Positions 23,305 through 36,075 of a DNA stretch of 64,000 nucleotides are shown here, piece by piece. Numbering within the stretch: position 1 is the stretch's first letter; the number at the start of each line of letters is the position of its first letter. Made by a program: the position numbers and the translations under genes. The stretch is from Hevea brasiliensis (taxonomy: Eukaryota; Streptophyta; Magnoliopsida; Malpighiales; Euphorbiaceae). Below the pieces are notes generated by a model. That model made no database searches and had not been told where the DNA came from. It saw nothing but the letters and a program-made list of their open reading frames with translations. The stretch is from the NCBI RefSeq assembly GCF_030052815.1, contig NC_079510.1, positions 34,673,823 through 34,737,822 of the forward strand, given 5' to 3'.

Positions 23305-24858
23305 ATACTTTTCATCATTGTGAGCTGTTATTTATATCTGATAAGCTAACAATGGCTTCACTTGCCAAGTAGTTATCATTTGTCCCTTATCATCTATTTC
23401 CATATTAGCATGCAGTGCCCTCAACTCATGCACTATAGATAAAGGAGAAACCCTTAAACTAGCTATAGTCTTGCGACTTAAGGCATCTGCTTTCACATTT
23501 GCTTTTCCTGGCTGATAATCTATTAAGCAGTCATAGTATTTAATCAATTCTAACCACCTCCTCTGCCTCAAATTCAACTCCTTCTGGGTGCCCAAATACT
23601 TCAAGCTCTTGTGGTCTGTGTAGATGTAACACTTTTCCCCATACCGATAGTGTCTCCAGATCTTCAGAGCAAATACTATAGTTGCAAGCTCCAAGTCATG
23701 TGTAGGATAGTTTCTCTCATGAGTTTTCAGCTGACGAGATGCATAAGCAATGCCATTTCAGTCTTGTATCAGTACACAGCCTAACCCATTGTGAGAAGCA
23801 TCGCTATAAATAGTGTATTCTTTACCCGGAGTAGGTAAAGTTAGGATTGGAGCTTTAGTCAAACATCTCTTCTATTCATCAAAATTCTGCTGACATTTAT
23901 CAGTCCACTGAAATTTTACACCTTTCCGAAGTAGCTTGGTTAGTGGAGATGCTAACATAGAAAATACCTTTACAAACCGGCGGTGGTAACCAGCTAAGCC
24001 CAGAAAACTACGAACTTCTGTAACATTTCTAGGTGGCTTCCAATTAAGGATAGCTTCTACCTTGCTGGGATCTACCTTCATGCCTTCAACTGATACAATG
24101 TGCCCCAAGAAAGTAATTTCCTTCAGCCAAAATCCACACTTCGATAGCTTGGCATACAACTGTTTCTCCCTTAAGGTCTGTAGCACAATCCTCAGGTGCT
24201 TATCGTGCTCCTCTGCACTCTTCGAATACACCAAAACATCATTGGTGAATACCACAACAAACTAGTCTAAATATGGCCTGAAGATAGTGTTCATCAAGTC
24301 CATAAAAGCAGCTGGAGTATTGGTTAACCCGAATGGCATAACCAGAAACTCATAGTGGCCATATAGAGTTATAAAAGCAGTTTTTGGAATACTCTGCTCT
24401 TACACCTTCAACTGATAATAACCCAATCTCAAGTCAATTTTGGAGAACACAGCTGCATCTTTCAACTGATCAAACAGATCATCTATGCAAGGCAATGGAT
24501 ATCTATTCTTTGTGGTCACCTTATTCAACTGTCGATAGTCTATACACAGACAGAGAGTACCATCTTTCTTCTTAACAAACAACACTGGTGCTCCCCAAGG
24601 TGACACACTGGGGCAGATGAAGCCCTTATCAAGTAATTCTTGCAACTGTACCTTCAATTTCTTCAACTCAGTAGGTGCCATTCTGTACAGAGCAATGGAG
24701 ATTGGTTCCACACTAGGCATAACCTCTATTTCAAACTGCACTTCTCTTTCCTGAGGTAATCTTTGCAATTCTTCAAGAAACACATCCGAAAAGTCACATA
24801 CGGTAGGAATGTTCGTCAATGCTAGACTCCCTACTTGGGTGTCTATCACGTGGGCCAA
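23305..24858 (-). pseudogene. Tekay reverse transcriptase and RNase H (catalytic box changed)
   Basis: Minus-strand landmarks are PLYRMAP-like [57 protein letters not shown], then [37 protein letters not shown] and [15 protein letters not shown]. RNase H follows with [30 protein letters not shown] and [11 protein letters not shown]. The catalytic box that is normally F-I-D-D reads F-T-N-D at about 24240, so the first of the two essential aspartates is Asn by one G-to-A change. Stops break the frame at several places. Confidence 0.9.
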
Positions 24859-24865
24859 ATATGTT

Positions 24866-25300
24866 TCACACCCCCTTCCAAATTATTTTTCTAGCAAGTG
24901 TAGTAGAAATAAGGTTTGATGGCAGTAACTGCCTCTCCCCATGTATAACCACATCACCATATTGAGAGAGATCAAAAGTGACTGTCTTCAGTCTATGATC
25001 AATAATTGCATGACGCCTAGCTAACCAATCCATGCCCAAGATGATATCATAATCTCTGAAGGGCATTTCAATCACATCGGATAAAAAGGTGTGTTCTTGG
25101 ATCACCAAAGGACAATCCTTATACATTCTGTTGACCCTAACCTCTTGTCCTAACGGACTAGTTACTAACACCTCAAAATCCATTTTCATACAAGGAACAG
25201 TAATATAACTAGTGATGCTGGCACTAATATTAGAATGTATAGACGTCGAGTCAAACAGCACAAACACATCTTGGTTAAAGATAGAAAATGTACCGGCCAC
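24866..25300 (-). pseudogene. Tekay aspartic protease (active site changed)
   Basis: The minus-strand frame reads VFVLFDSTSIHSNISASI, where the family pattern is an Asp-Ser-Gly-Ala active-site loop. Here the Gly and Ala are Thr and Ser. Downstream are DYDIILGMDWLARRHAIIDH and VTFDLSQYGD, which are standard for chromovirus protease. The Asp remains but the loop Gly is lost, so activity is unlikely. Confidence 0.85.
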
Positions 25301-25350
25301 AATATCAGATGTTTCTACCTTTTCTCTCTACCGCATAGTGTATACTCTAG

Positions 25351-26541
25351 CTAGAGCACTACCCTGCTTTGACTAATTAACAGTGCCTTGACTGCCTGAG
25401 GTACTGCCCCTACCTCTGCCTGTGCCTCTGCCTCTACTAGCTGGCTGTGAACCTCTGATGGCAGAACTCTAAATAGATCCTTCTGTTGTGGTAGTAGGTG
25501 GCCCAAATCTGCGGGCACTGGTGCAATCATTCGCAAAATGTCCCGTACCACCGTAGTTATAACAAGCACCGATAGCTTTGTAGCATACCCCACCATGGTT
25601 CCTACCATAAGTCTCACAGGGATGAGGAGGAATGGAGCTTCTGGTCGTCTGCTGACCAGATTCTAGGTGGTCTTTGTCTCGAAAATCTCCCTCTACCAGA
25701 TTTTTTACTACTATATCCCCTGAAGTTCTTCCTCTTACAGTATTACCACTGGAACTCTGATCCACTAATTTCTCACTCTTCTCTTTCATGAGTGCCCCTT
25801 CTGATTCTATCCTTTCTAACTCTAGGGCTTGAGATATCAGTTCAGAAAAATTGTCATGCCGAAACCCAACCACTTGCATTCTCAAACTAGGCTTCAACTC
25901 GGCCTCAAACCTTTTACACTAGTCTTTGCTAGTGGTGAGTAAACTCCCAGCATAGTAGCTTAGGTGAGAAAATTCCCTTTCATACTCTGCCACTGTTCTG
26001 TTCTCCTATTTCAGACTTAAGAATTCTTGCAGTTTCATGTCCACATAGGCATTTGGGACGTATTTCTGTCTAAACTCTCTGAGGAAGTTGTCCTATGTCA
26101 ATACCGGGGGTTTCACCAAACTATGGGGATGGTTTTCCATCAATCATACGCATCCCCCTGTAGTAGTGAGATTGAGTATTTAAACTTTAGTTCTTCTATG
26201 CAGTGTAGCTTCTTAAATACTCTTTTCATTATCTCCAACCATTGCTATGCTTCCAGTGGGTCCACTATTCCCTTAAACTCAGTTGCACCATATTTGATCA
26301 GCTTGTTATACTACCTGGTTGGAGGCTGTGGTTACACTACTAGTGCTTGAATTGGGGCTTGAGTAGGCATGTTTCCAACCATTTGTTAGAACAAAGTAGC
26401 CATTTGTTGAGCAAACTGTGTAGGGAATTGCTGCATAGAAAGAGCTGGTGCAGCTGACCCACTAGTATTTTGAAGAGCTAGGGCTTCCCCTTGTGCCTCA
26501 GCCTCAACTGATTGCTCAATTGAGCGATCTCCTTCTTTCAT
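25351..26541 (-). pseudogene. Tekay gag with degraded zinc knuckle
   Basis: A start codon on the minus strand at 26541-26539 begins MKEGDRSIEQSVEAEAQGE, followed after about 45 codons by a stop at a CAA-like glutamine position. Further down the minus strand, LKPSLRMQVVGFRHDNFSEL and ALELERIES mark the gag core. The nucleic-acid-binding knuckle reads ACYNYGGTGHFANDC, in which the second Cys of the CCHC pattern is Tyr. The remainder is rich in arginine, serine and glycine. Gag would package the RNA; this copy is broken by several stops. Confidence 0.83.
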
Positions 26542-26711
26542 GTTTAATTAGAGGATATTTTATCTCCTGAACAAACAACACAAGGAGATTTCCCTCCATC
26601 AGTTCATATTCATAATGTAATGCACCGTATGTATTAAACAATGGCATTTAGCAGTTGTACCTATCAAGAAAAATACTCAAATTCACAGTTTAAAATATGC
26701 TTTGAAAACTA

Positions 26712-26723
26712 GCTCTGATACCA
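26712..26723 (-). other. Primer binding site (initiator tRNA-Met type)
   Basis: The minus strand reads TGGTATCAGAGC, the standard complement to the 3' end of plant initiator tRNA-Met. It lies 8 bp inside the 5' LTR at 26732. Confidence 0.93.
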
Positions 26724-26731
26724 CTAAAACA

Positions 26732-29700
26732 TGTCACACCTTACTCCTCTGTAAGGCATAACATGATCCCATATTATACCTAATGAATTACCAAACTTCG
26801 CCTACCGATAATCCATTAAATATACTATAAGAGATTTTAAACTAATTTCTATTCATTTTAAATTGTAAGGTAATGTTGAATACTTATTAAAAGCCTTTAA
26901 TTAAGGTTTATGTCACGAGTCAAATTTTTTATCAATTCAGGATTTCGAAAATTTTATAAAAATTTTGGTAGAGTGCTGTCTATAATTTGAGAAAACAGTT
27001 CTTCAAAACCTATTAAAAACACTCTCAATATACATTTTAACCACAACTCTAGTAATTTTAATACAATTCAATCCCATCAACTCAATAAAAAATAGCAATT
27101 CATTATTTGAAAAATTCAGAAGAACTTAAGCATTTCATTAATAAGAAATAATAGATTTACATTATAAATATTTACACTGATCAAAAATAAAATTTCAAAA
27201 TCTTTATACAACTGCTCAAATCTATTATGTACATACACACAGATACATATACATTAAACGAAAATTTACAAGGGTATATTCTATATACCCAGTGATGACT
27301 CCAAAATGCTGATCACTCCACATCACAAGCAGTCTACTCTACTACTTTATCTGCCTCTTTACCTACGATAGCGTAAACAAGCTATCGCTGAGCCAAAAAC
27401 TCAGTGGTACACAACTAAAAAAATAATAATTTACACATCAACATAAATCACAATCTTCCAAATTAAATCAATTAAAATATTAACACATATAAAATCATGC
27501 TTTACTTTTAAAGCTAGAAAATTACTTAAATAAACCAAATTTTATTCCATAAATCATAGAATAGGAATTTCGAAAAGTCACACAGTTTTGATCATGACAC
27601 GATTATCCAATTCGTCCCAATAACCAAAAGCTAATAGGGAATGCAAAGGCTAACTAGCACATGTATATGAGTACTCATTCAATTCATCCTCAACTGGCAC
27701 ACACCTCAACACTTCAGCCAGAGAGGGAATACAAATCTAATTCGTCCCACTAGGCAAGCTAGTGAGGAATTCAAACATATAGTCATGACAACTGTGGTTT
27801 CGAACCATTTCAATAATTTTTCAAGCATCAAAATATTCATCAATTCATATTCTTATTTCATTCAAATAATTTCCTAAAATTGGGCTAGCAACACATAATT
27901 TTTGTCAATCAAAGTATTTACTAATATAATAAAGACCATAAACTATTTTCACAACTCATTCAATGCCAAATTCAATTTGGAAAATAAAATAGAGTTAGTT
28001 GTTGTACACAAACCTCTTTAATTAGTCTTGACTTGATCTAACATTTTCTTATTCCTTGGATGACTCCTTACCAACTAAAACATATAATTAAAGTATTTTA
28101 ATATCCACCAAGTCATTTCTACTAATTAATAAAATAAATTAAATTTTACATAATTTTACTTATAAATTCTCATAAGCGTTGAGTTCTTTGCATTTGACAT
28201 TATTGTGGTTACTATTTACATTACTATTCATTCAAAATATTGACTTTTTCATAATTAATAGGTATAAAATTTCTAAACATATGGTTCTACCACATTTTGG
28301 GTTACAATTTTATTGGCATTAGTTGCCAATTACAATTCAAGCCTTTCTAAGAGTAATTTCAAGATTTTAGTTTTTGTCTCCAATGTTTACTATTCCATTG
28401 GACCAATCTACAGTGGGAATTTGGCTAAACTTTCTTCATCAAAGTTGTTCCTTAATGTCTCTGCTTTAATTCTCTTTTTGAATCACTCCATTTGGAGTTT
28501 TGGAGCTCAAGTTATGGTATTTTTACCATAACTAGTCGGATTGGTCCATTTTCAGATTTTCTGGGCAAATTTTGGTTCTGGCAGTTTTAATGACCTAACT
28601 TTGGTTAGCAATTTGATTAGGTTATGGTCAGAATTTGAGTTTATGTTCTTCATGAAAGTTGTTCTACTATGTCTAAGTTTTCCAATGATTCAAAAATCAG
28701 GTCATTTAAACCTCTCCACACAAGGATATGACCATTTGAACATGTACTATTCATTTGGTCAATTCTGCCCATAATCAGGGCACCTATTCCGGATTCCACC
28801 TAATTTTAGACCAACTTGTGGTCAGTTTTTTAGCAATATTTCTTCATAAAAAATGTAGCATTATGACCCTAATTTCATTTCCAATTGGCCTCACACCAAT
28901 TGGAGTCATGCAATTCTACTTATAACCTTTTAAATGAATAGAGGTCAGGCTGTCCAGAATTCAATAACACCACATCATCAACTTCTCAATTCCATTCATT
29001 AATTCCCAATTCATAACACACTAATTGATCAAAATTGAGCATCACAAATACCAATTAGTCAAAAGTCCTCAAAACCCTAATTTTCAACCAAAACCCTCAT
29101 TCTCCTTTTTCCCAATTCATGCAAAGTCATATCATTTAAGCATACTAATCACCTATCCTTGATCATTTAAACTTGAATACACCTTCAATTGCATTAAAAC
29201 AAATCAATACCTCACAACACCATGGCTGGCCGAAATTTATGGGTACCCTAACATGCAATTTTTGTTTAAATTTTAACAAATCCTAATTCAATTTAAGTGT
29301 CTAATCATGAATAAAGAGAGAGAAGTGTAAGAATTAACACTAACCTCAAGTGGCTCAAGTCCAAGCTAACCAAACTTCAAGTTTTTCCTCTCTTTTTTGC
29401 TCCCAAAATGTAAAGCAAGGTCTAGGGATAAACTTTTGTATTGGGACTTAGGGAAATTATGGAAGAAAACTAGTGAAATTAAAGCTTCACAACCTTAACA
29501 ATGGTGGAAAGGAAAGAAAAAGAGAGAGAAATTGAGAGAGAGGGATGACTAGCTTTTAGGAAGAAGGAAGCGAATTTTTCCTTTTTAATTTTTGTCTTAT
29601 TTATGTTGTAATTATCCCATAATTTAATAAATCAAAATTAAAATTTTTAATTATCTCATAGTGATATCATTATAGTAATTAAATTTTGAATTTTTCTATT

Positions 29701-30226
29701 TCTTTCATTTTCTTTCTCTACACCTCTTCATTTCTAATATATTTTTCAATATTTTAATTTTATATATTTTAATGGACATGAAGGTCAAAAATCACCTCTA
29801 TGGGTGAATTGACCAAAATGCCCCTTATCAGTATGATCAATTGTTCTAATAGCACTATATTGCTTCTTGAATTCTGTTTTAATTATTTAAACTTGTTCTC
29901 TATTCTTTTTTGTGATTTTCACTTTACCATTAGCTTCGCAATTGTCCCTAGACCTGAAGTGTCATGGGGTCCCACACGAAATTAGGGTAGCAACTGAGTT
30001 CGCAGTCACTTCTCAATTCGGTCACCCATCGCCGAGACGTCGGCTCATTTAATCGATTATATTTTATTTTTCTTATTTCCATTTCACCTTCAGGTAATTT
30101 CTATTAATTTTTATTTCTGACTTTTCTAGATGACTTAAATATAGTTCTAAACATCCTAACTATTCGGACAGGCACTAGTCACCAAAACAGTAGAATGTAT
30201 AGTCTACTTAGTATAGGGGTGTTACA
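26732..30226 (-). repeat. 5' LTR of the Tekay element
   Basis: It starts TGTCACACCTTACTCC and ends GGGGTGTTACA. It pairs with 18266-21764 along its full length, and the PBS lies just to its left. Small open frames inside are not genes. Confidence 0.95.
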
Positions 30227-30231
30227 ATCCA

Positions 30232-32000
30232 ACACCAATTTTTGTTTAGCTCCTTTTTCAATTCGAGCAACTATCTCTTCAAGTGTTGAACTCTTCTCTT
30301 CCTGATGCTTAAATGAATGATTTGTATCAATAGGCTGAGAGATATATGAAGGGTATAGTGAAGGATCCCAATGCCAATGGTAATCAAAATCTACCATATC
30401 ATTTAGTAACTAAACTGCTTCCTTATGGCTTCTGTGTAAAAGATGACCACTGGTTGCCCATGCTCCATTATTTACCCAGCTTCTTGAAGCATCATCCAGT
30501 CCATTATAAAAACAGAGAGTAAAAGATCGATTTGAAAGATTGTGATAAGAGAATTGCTCTATCATATCATTGAACCTTTCCCAAGCAGCATAAAATAGCT
30601 CTAGCTGCTGTTGAGCAAAACTTGTGATTGCTTATAGATAAAACATCATGAAGTATCTCACAAGAAAAATAAGAAAACAATATAGAAGAATAAAATTAAA
30701 AAAAAAATGTCTAGATTACTAGTAAAATTAACCATTTTGATATTAAAGCACAAATCCCTAGTAATGGCACCAAAAACTTGATATGCGTCCGTAAGTGCAT
30801 GGAATTGTATAAGTAATACAGTAAAGAGTAAAGTATCATTCCCATGAGGATTGTATTTAATTACTAAAATTTATGTTAATTTTACTAACATCTACACTAT
30901 CAAATTGGATTAAATTCAACAAATTAAAATTGAGCTAAAAATGAAATTAACTAATAAAAACAATGAAAACTTTAAAAACTAATGAAAAAGTGGCTAGGGA
31001 TATTGATTTCACTTGACCTAATAATTAATTTCAATCAATTTTGTCTAATAATCAATTTAACTACTCTCGCAAGGGTTAATAATAAAAAAGCATTTAATAA
31101 TTTCTTTCGGTTATCATCAAATTTTCTAATTAAATAATTAACCCCTATTTTCTTATAGAGAATGACTCAATTAATTAGAGCATTAAGATAAGATTATTTC
31201 AATAAATCCCCATAGTTAGTTTCCTCGCTTAATTGAAATATATGATAGTTATTATTAAAATCAAACTCATAATCATGTTTTCTAACCATAGATTATAAAT
31301 ATAAAATCATTCAAGTATTTGACCAAGATACTTAAACGCATTAAACTCAAAAATAATAACTATTACCAAAGTAGAGAAAATTAGATCAAAATCTAGAGAT
31401 TAATCAATTCAAGCTACATCAAATCCCTAGCTAAAATATCTAGCCGCTCATAATGTCAAAAACAACAATAAAACTGAAACAATCAAAACTCAAAATCATT
31501 TAACAAAAATGGGTTTCTCTCAAAGAAATGAAATTAAAAGGGAATAGGATAAAACTCTATAGGATGTGAATTGGTGTCTTTCTCCTTCAAGCTTTCAAAA
31601 TCCCTCTTTCAGGATCCTTGCTATAGCAGAAATTGTTGAGTTTTTTAGTGTTTGGGAAAGTGCAAAATGTCTCTCTCCTTTCCATTGTAGAAATTTTCCA
31701 ACTTCAATTTTGGCTTTTCTTCTTCACTTGGTGAGGTGTTACAAGCTCATTGGGTGAGAAAATGCCCATAAATAATATCTCATAGCCTTGTAACAATCTC
31801 ATAACTAGTCATACGCCCTTCTTCCATCTCATTAGAAGCTGACTTGTTTCTTCAATCTCACAGTCAACTATGAGAATTTCATGACAAGGGGTGAGATCTT
31901 TTGCCTAAATTAGACTTATCTCCAATTTTTACTAATTCTTGCATAAAATATATCTATAGTGTAAATAAACTCACTTTCAACTTAATTAACTATGAAATGT
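30232..32000 (-). mobile_element. Athila-like retrotransposon remnant: gag, PBS and LTR (right edge uncertain)
   Basis: On the minus strand the interval 30630-30420 reads LELFYAAWERFNDMIEQF and SFTLCFYNGLDDASRSWVNN, which fits the Athila gag core. At 30754-30778 the minus strand reads TTTTTGGTGCCATTACTAGG, close to the Athila PBS region. To the right begins the LTR at TGATATGCGTCCG (30779), with AAGTATCATTCCCATGAGGA near its start, which is typical. A minus-strand open frame (30397-30179, QEEKSSTLEEIVARIEKGAKQ) belongs to gag and crosses the Tekay LTR edge. The right LTR edge was not found; I stop at about 32000. Confidence 0.7.
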
Positions 32001-32152
32001 AAATTAAAAAATCATTAAGAGACAAAATATTTGCATGAATTAATAAAATTTACTCTATGAAAAAATTATATTTAATGGTATATTTTTTAAAATATATAGA
32101 TTAAATAGTTAATTTTATTAAAATATATATGCTTTTTCCTTTTAAAAATTTA

Positions 32153-32155
<3 letters not shown>

Positions 32156-32211
<56 letters not shown>
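32156..32211. repeat. (GA)n microsatellite upstream of the E2 gene
   Basis: About 28 uninterrupted GA repeats lie roughly 1.2 kb before the E2 start codon and just before a GC-richer block with a G-box CACGTG at 32295-32300. GA tracts are common in plant promoters and 5' UTRs. Confidence 0.97.
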
Positions 32212-32214
<3 letters not shown>

Positions 32215-33409
32215 GAAGAACAGAAAGGAACGGGGCCTTGGCGGAGAGGAGCCAAACCCGCCACCAACTTCCATACACGCTGGTAAATTCGCATCACGTG
32301 CCAGAAACACGCGCATGTGCGTACCTCTTTTCGTCTCTCATGTCATCTGTCAACTTTTGCTTTCTTTCTATCTGGCATCTGCTCCCGTTTCAATACATAT
32401 GTGAATAAAACCTAATCACAGAAAACCTTTAAAAAACCCTCTCAATAATTCACTCTTCAAATTTCGGTTATCTCTTAATTTCCCTTTTTATTTTTCTTTT
32501 CAATCTATAATTGTTGATTCTGTTTTCCAGTGATTTATCAATTGGGGTTTAATTGGTTGTTCTAGACTTGGATCTTAAATTTCATCGGTTTGTTTTACTA
32601 ATTTTGGGGCAGTATGCGGCCTTTTGGTATTTGATTGGTTTTTTAAATTTTGTCTTTCATCAAGGAAAGAGTATGCATTAGGTTTAATTTGGGATTGGCA
32701 TTTTTTCTTTTCAATTGTTATATGCTACAAGGGAGCAAGTTTATGGGAGTGATTTGTTGGCAACAAGGGAAAGATTATGGATGATCATAATTTAGGCTTC
32801 TTGGTGATGCCATTGTATAAATAAGTTTATACTGTACCCAACTTTCTCCATTTAATTTGAGTTACTTGTAACAATAACAAGCACAGAGCAAAAGGGGGAA
32901 AAACCATCATCTTGATACTTATGAATACTTTGATGAGGAAGAGTTTAGGTGGCTGTTATTAATCTGTTTATTCTTGTGCTAAACTGCTTTGTGATGAGTA
33001 GGGTTGTTTCTCGTTTAACCCACGGCACTGACCTGCTCGGTTGCCTAGGGAGTAATCTAAGATATGTATTGCACATTACCATAGTCAACTTTATTTGTCT
33101 GTCAATGATTGGTGTATCTTCAATTGGATTTTGGTATTCAATAGGGAAATGGTGCTGATGAAATTTCTCTTTGCAACAAGTGAAAACATTATCATAAAGG
33201 AACAAGAAAAAGGAATTGGTTTTGAAGTTTCTGCAGTTGATGAAAATTCATTGAGGACTGAAAATTTGGAATTGCGTAGACAAATATATATTTATTTACT
33301 TGGTGGGAAAGGAAGTTGTTATTATGTTATTTATGAATCTATTTTGAGTTATGCCTGACAGTTATTAAATGGCAGGCCCACGACCAAAGAATATCTGTTA
33401 AATGAAAGG

Positions 33410-34752
33410 ATGTCTTCTCCAAGCAAGAGAAGAGATATGGATGTTATGAAATTGTAAGTGCTATTATCATAATAATATTTAATATCAATACTGTTTGTGT
33501 TGCTTTTCCATATTATTGTTTTCTGGGTTGAAGCTAATGAGATCATGAACATGTAATCTTTAGTTTCTTACCTGTCCTCCATGGTGTTTGAAACTGTATT
33601 ATTGTATATTAGCGATAATGATTTGTGCTTTTGATTTCTTTGTTACCTTTTGAAACTTTAGGCGTCTTTTTCTTTTGCATTTCACATCACCTGTTATTGA
33701 TATTCAAATTATTTTGTAGATGGTAGCCATTGTAATTGTGTCTCTACCTGCTGTTTTATATTTTGTAGGATGATGAGTGACTACACTGTGGAGCCAATCA
33801 ATGATGGGATTAATGAATTCAATGTGGAATTCCATGGGCCAAAAGAAAGTAATTTGCTATTTCTCTTTCCACACAACTGCTTTCTTTGATGTGAAATGTT
33901 ATGTGAGTGAATTCATATATGTGCACAAATATGCATGTTAGGTACAAAGAAGGAATGGTGACAAGATTTGGGGACTGTGGCATACTGATATTTTACCTGA
34001 GTTGTGCCTATAGTATAAATGCTGCAAAAAGTTATTTTCTTATATTTACTTTTTTTTAATCTCTAATAAAATTTGAAATGGACATTGTTATGTGAGATTT
34101 TATTCTTTATCACTAAGTTTTTATGACATCTCTTTGGCTGCAGGCCTTTATGAAGGCGGTGTTTGGAAAATCCATGTGGAGCTACCAGATGCTTACCCAT
34201 ACAAATCTCCTTCCATTGGGTTTCTGAATAAAATATACCACCCTAATGTTGATGAGATGTAAGCTTTCTTGGACACTTAGCATTGTTGAGAGTTGAATTT
34301 TTGTTAATTAGTTCTACTAATCACACTTGGTACAATTTGAGTTTATCATACTTGGTTCCACCTCTTGTTGGCTTTTTCTTTAATAATGCTTGCGGTTCTA
34401 CCTCTTGTTGGCTTTTTCTTTAATACTCCTTGCTTACTGGGGAAAGAGAAAGGAAAACAGGAGCATTTTGAAAGTTGAATGTTGATCAAGTGCCAAGTGT
34501 GTTTTTTCTTCTTTTTTTTCCCCCCTTGATGATGCGGCTGTAAATGCTCGAATGCTGAATGCAGAGCATCATCTCTCTTTTATCAGGCGAAGAATTTCTT
34601 TTATTGTTGATTTCCTTGTGTAATTTGCAGGTCTGGTTCTGTATGCTTGGATGTCATCAACCAATCATGGAGTCCAATGTTTGGTAATTTAAACTTCTTT
34701 TCTAAACATGTAATAGTGGCTAAATATATCTTCCCTTGTTGTTGTTGGTGGT

Positions 34753-34792
<40 letters not shown>

Positions 34793-36075
34793 CTTTTCAG
34801 AATATGGGTGTGTCTCCTGGGATAATTAGACCTCAAATATCTGCAGCATGCAAATCCATACTGATTCATATATACTGAGACACAATATCCATCATACAGC
34901 TTGGAGTCCAGAATTTCACTCCTGTTGTGTTTCTGCTTCAGTTTATTGCGTGCATGTCTAGCTTAAACTATGGTCTTTTTAATTAAGATCCACAATTTAT
35001 TGGCTATCTTAATACATCATCCTGACATAAGCCTTCTTTGTCTGTTTTTTGCTGAAAAAATGTGAAGTGCTTGTGAGGGAGGGGAACCTTACGTAATGCT
35101 GCAATTCTTGATAAATGCGGATGGAAACATGACAGGTCTCATGTTGTTTGGCAAGCATATGTTTTCTCAAGGGAGTCAATTTAGGGAATTATTGATGGCA
35201 AAAGAACAACAATAACAGGATTGTCTGCCATCTGTCCTGAATTGCTTCCTCCTGTGTTCCTTTCTGAAAATAAGAAGGAAAAAGGATAATTTGGAACAAT
35301 AAATACAGTATGATAAAGTTTCTCCCTGTCATAAAGCAATTAAGTTAGTACTGGTCAGTTCTAGTCCAGATCTTTACTCCCAAACCTTGCACTAAGAATT
35401 AAAGTGTTATGATATTAATTTTGATTTTATTCATGCATTTCATTCTCCATTTTACCTTGTCTCGCTGGATGTTTGATTCATAAATTATCTTACCAAGGCT
35501 TTCTCTGGCTGCAGATCTTTTAAATGTGTTTGAGGTTTTCCTTCCACAGCTGCTGCTTTATCCAAACCCTTCAGACCCACTTAACGGTGATGCAGCATCC
35601 CTAATGATGAAAGATAAGAAACAGTATGAAGAGAAAGTGAAAGGTGAGAACTTTTTTGCCTCATTTTATTTTCATTTTACTTTATTAATGGCACATTGAG
35701 CCTTCTTTCTGTCGAGCATTCTCAGAAGGTCTTGAAATCTTTAGTTGGCTGTCTTATTAAATTGCTGATTTTCAGTTCAATATGCTGGCAACTTTAACAT
35801 ATGGTCTTCTCAATTATATGACTAATACCATTGGAATTGGAGTTCCGGGAAATTATTAATTCATATAATTATAACTAACCTTACTAGGTAGGTGTTTTTG
35901 ACTTCTTAGTTGATGCATGTTTATGTTGACAGAGTACTGTGAACGTTATGCAAAAAAGGAAAATATCACCAATGCTCTCTCAGAAGATAGCAACGAAGAC
36001 ATCAGCGAAGAGGATGTTAGTGATGCAGAAAGAATATCAAGTGATGACAATGTTGCGGGTGATGCAGATCCCTGA
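33410..36075 (+). CDS. Ubiquitin-conjugating enzyme E2, UBC4/5/6 (UBE2H-like) family
   Basis: Six coding exons join to a 187-residue protein: 33410-33453, 33769-33848, 34144-34258, 34631-34683, 35515-35643 and 35933-36075. All introns are GT-AG and all joins keep frame. The protein starts [20 protein letters not shown], has the E2 fold with [27 protein letters not shown] and [20 protein letters not shown], and Cys85 is the expected thioester site. [15 protein letters not shown] follows, then a Ser/Asp/Glu-rich acidic tail from about residue 150. The closest Arabidopsis relatives are UBC4, UBC5 and UBC6, which match in length, and the animal relative is UBE2H. E2 enzymes carry ubiquitin from E1 to E3 in cytosol and nucleus. 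The 5' UTR very probably extends upstream to about 32250 with an intron, not mapped here. A poly-A signal AATAAA lies at 36282. Confidence 0.96.

Larger units (their letters stand above)
18266..30226 (-). mobile_element. Complete, inactivated Tekay/Del chromovirus LTR retrotransposon, TSD ATCCA
   Basis: Both ends are exact. TGTCACATC starts at 18266 and GGTGTTACA ends at 30226, with 5-bp duplications ATCCA at 18261-18265 and 30227-30231. The two LTRs are 3499 bp (18266-21764) and 3495 bp (26732-30226). On the minus strand the order is LTR, PBS, gag, protease, RT, RNase H, integrase, chromodomain, PPT, LTR. This is a full-length chromovirus. Fourteen mismatches in the first 140 bp of the LTR pair, counted by eye, suggest an old insertion, although that stretch may not be typical. 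Coding parts have many stops and changed catalytic residues, so the copy is dead. Confidence 0.95.

Noticed and set aside
28313..28774. Hydrophobic open frames in the Tekay LTR (also at 19717-20230)
   Set aside because: They sit at matching positions in both LTRs, and the frames do not show coding conservation.
33095..33358. Plus-strand open frame just before the E2 start
   Set aside because: It lies in the likely 5' leader or intron of the E2 gene and does not join to it in frame with a known domain.
34647..34829. Open frame with a poly-Phe run
   Set aside because: It reads E2 exon 4 and then a long T tract in intron 4; splicing at 34683 removes the rest.
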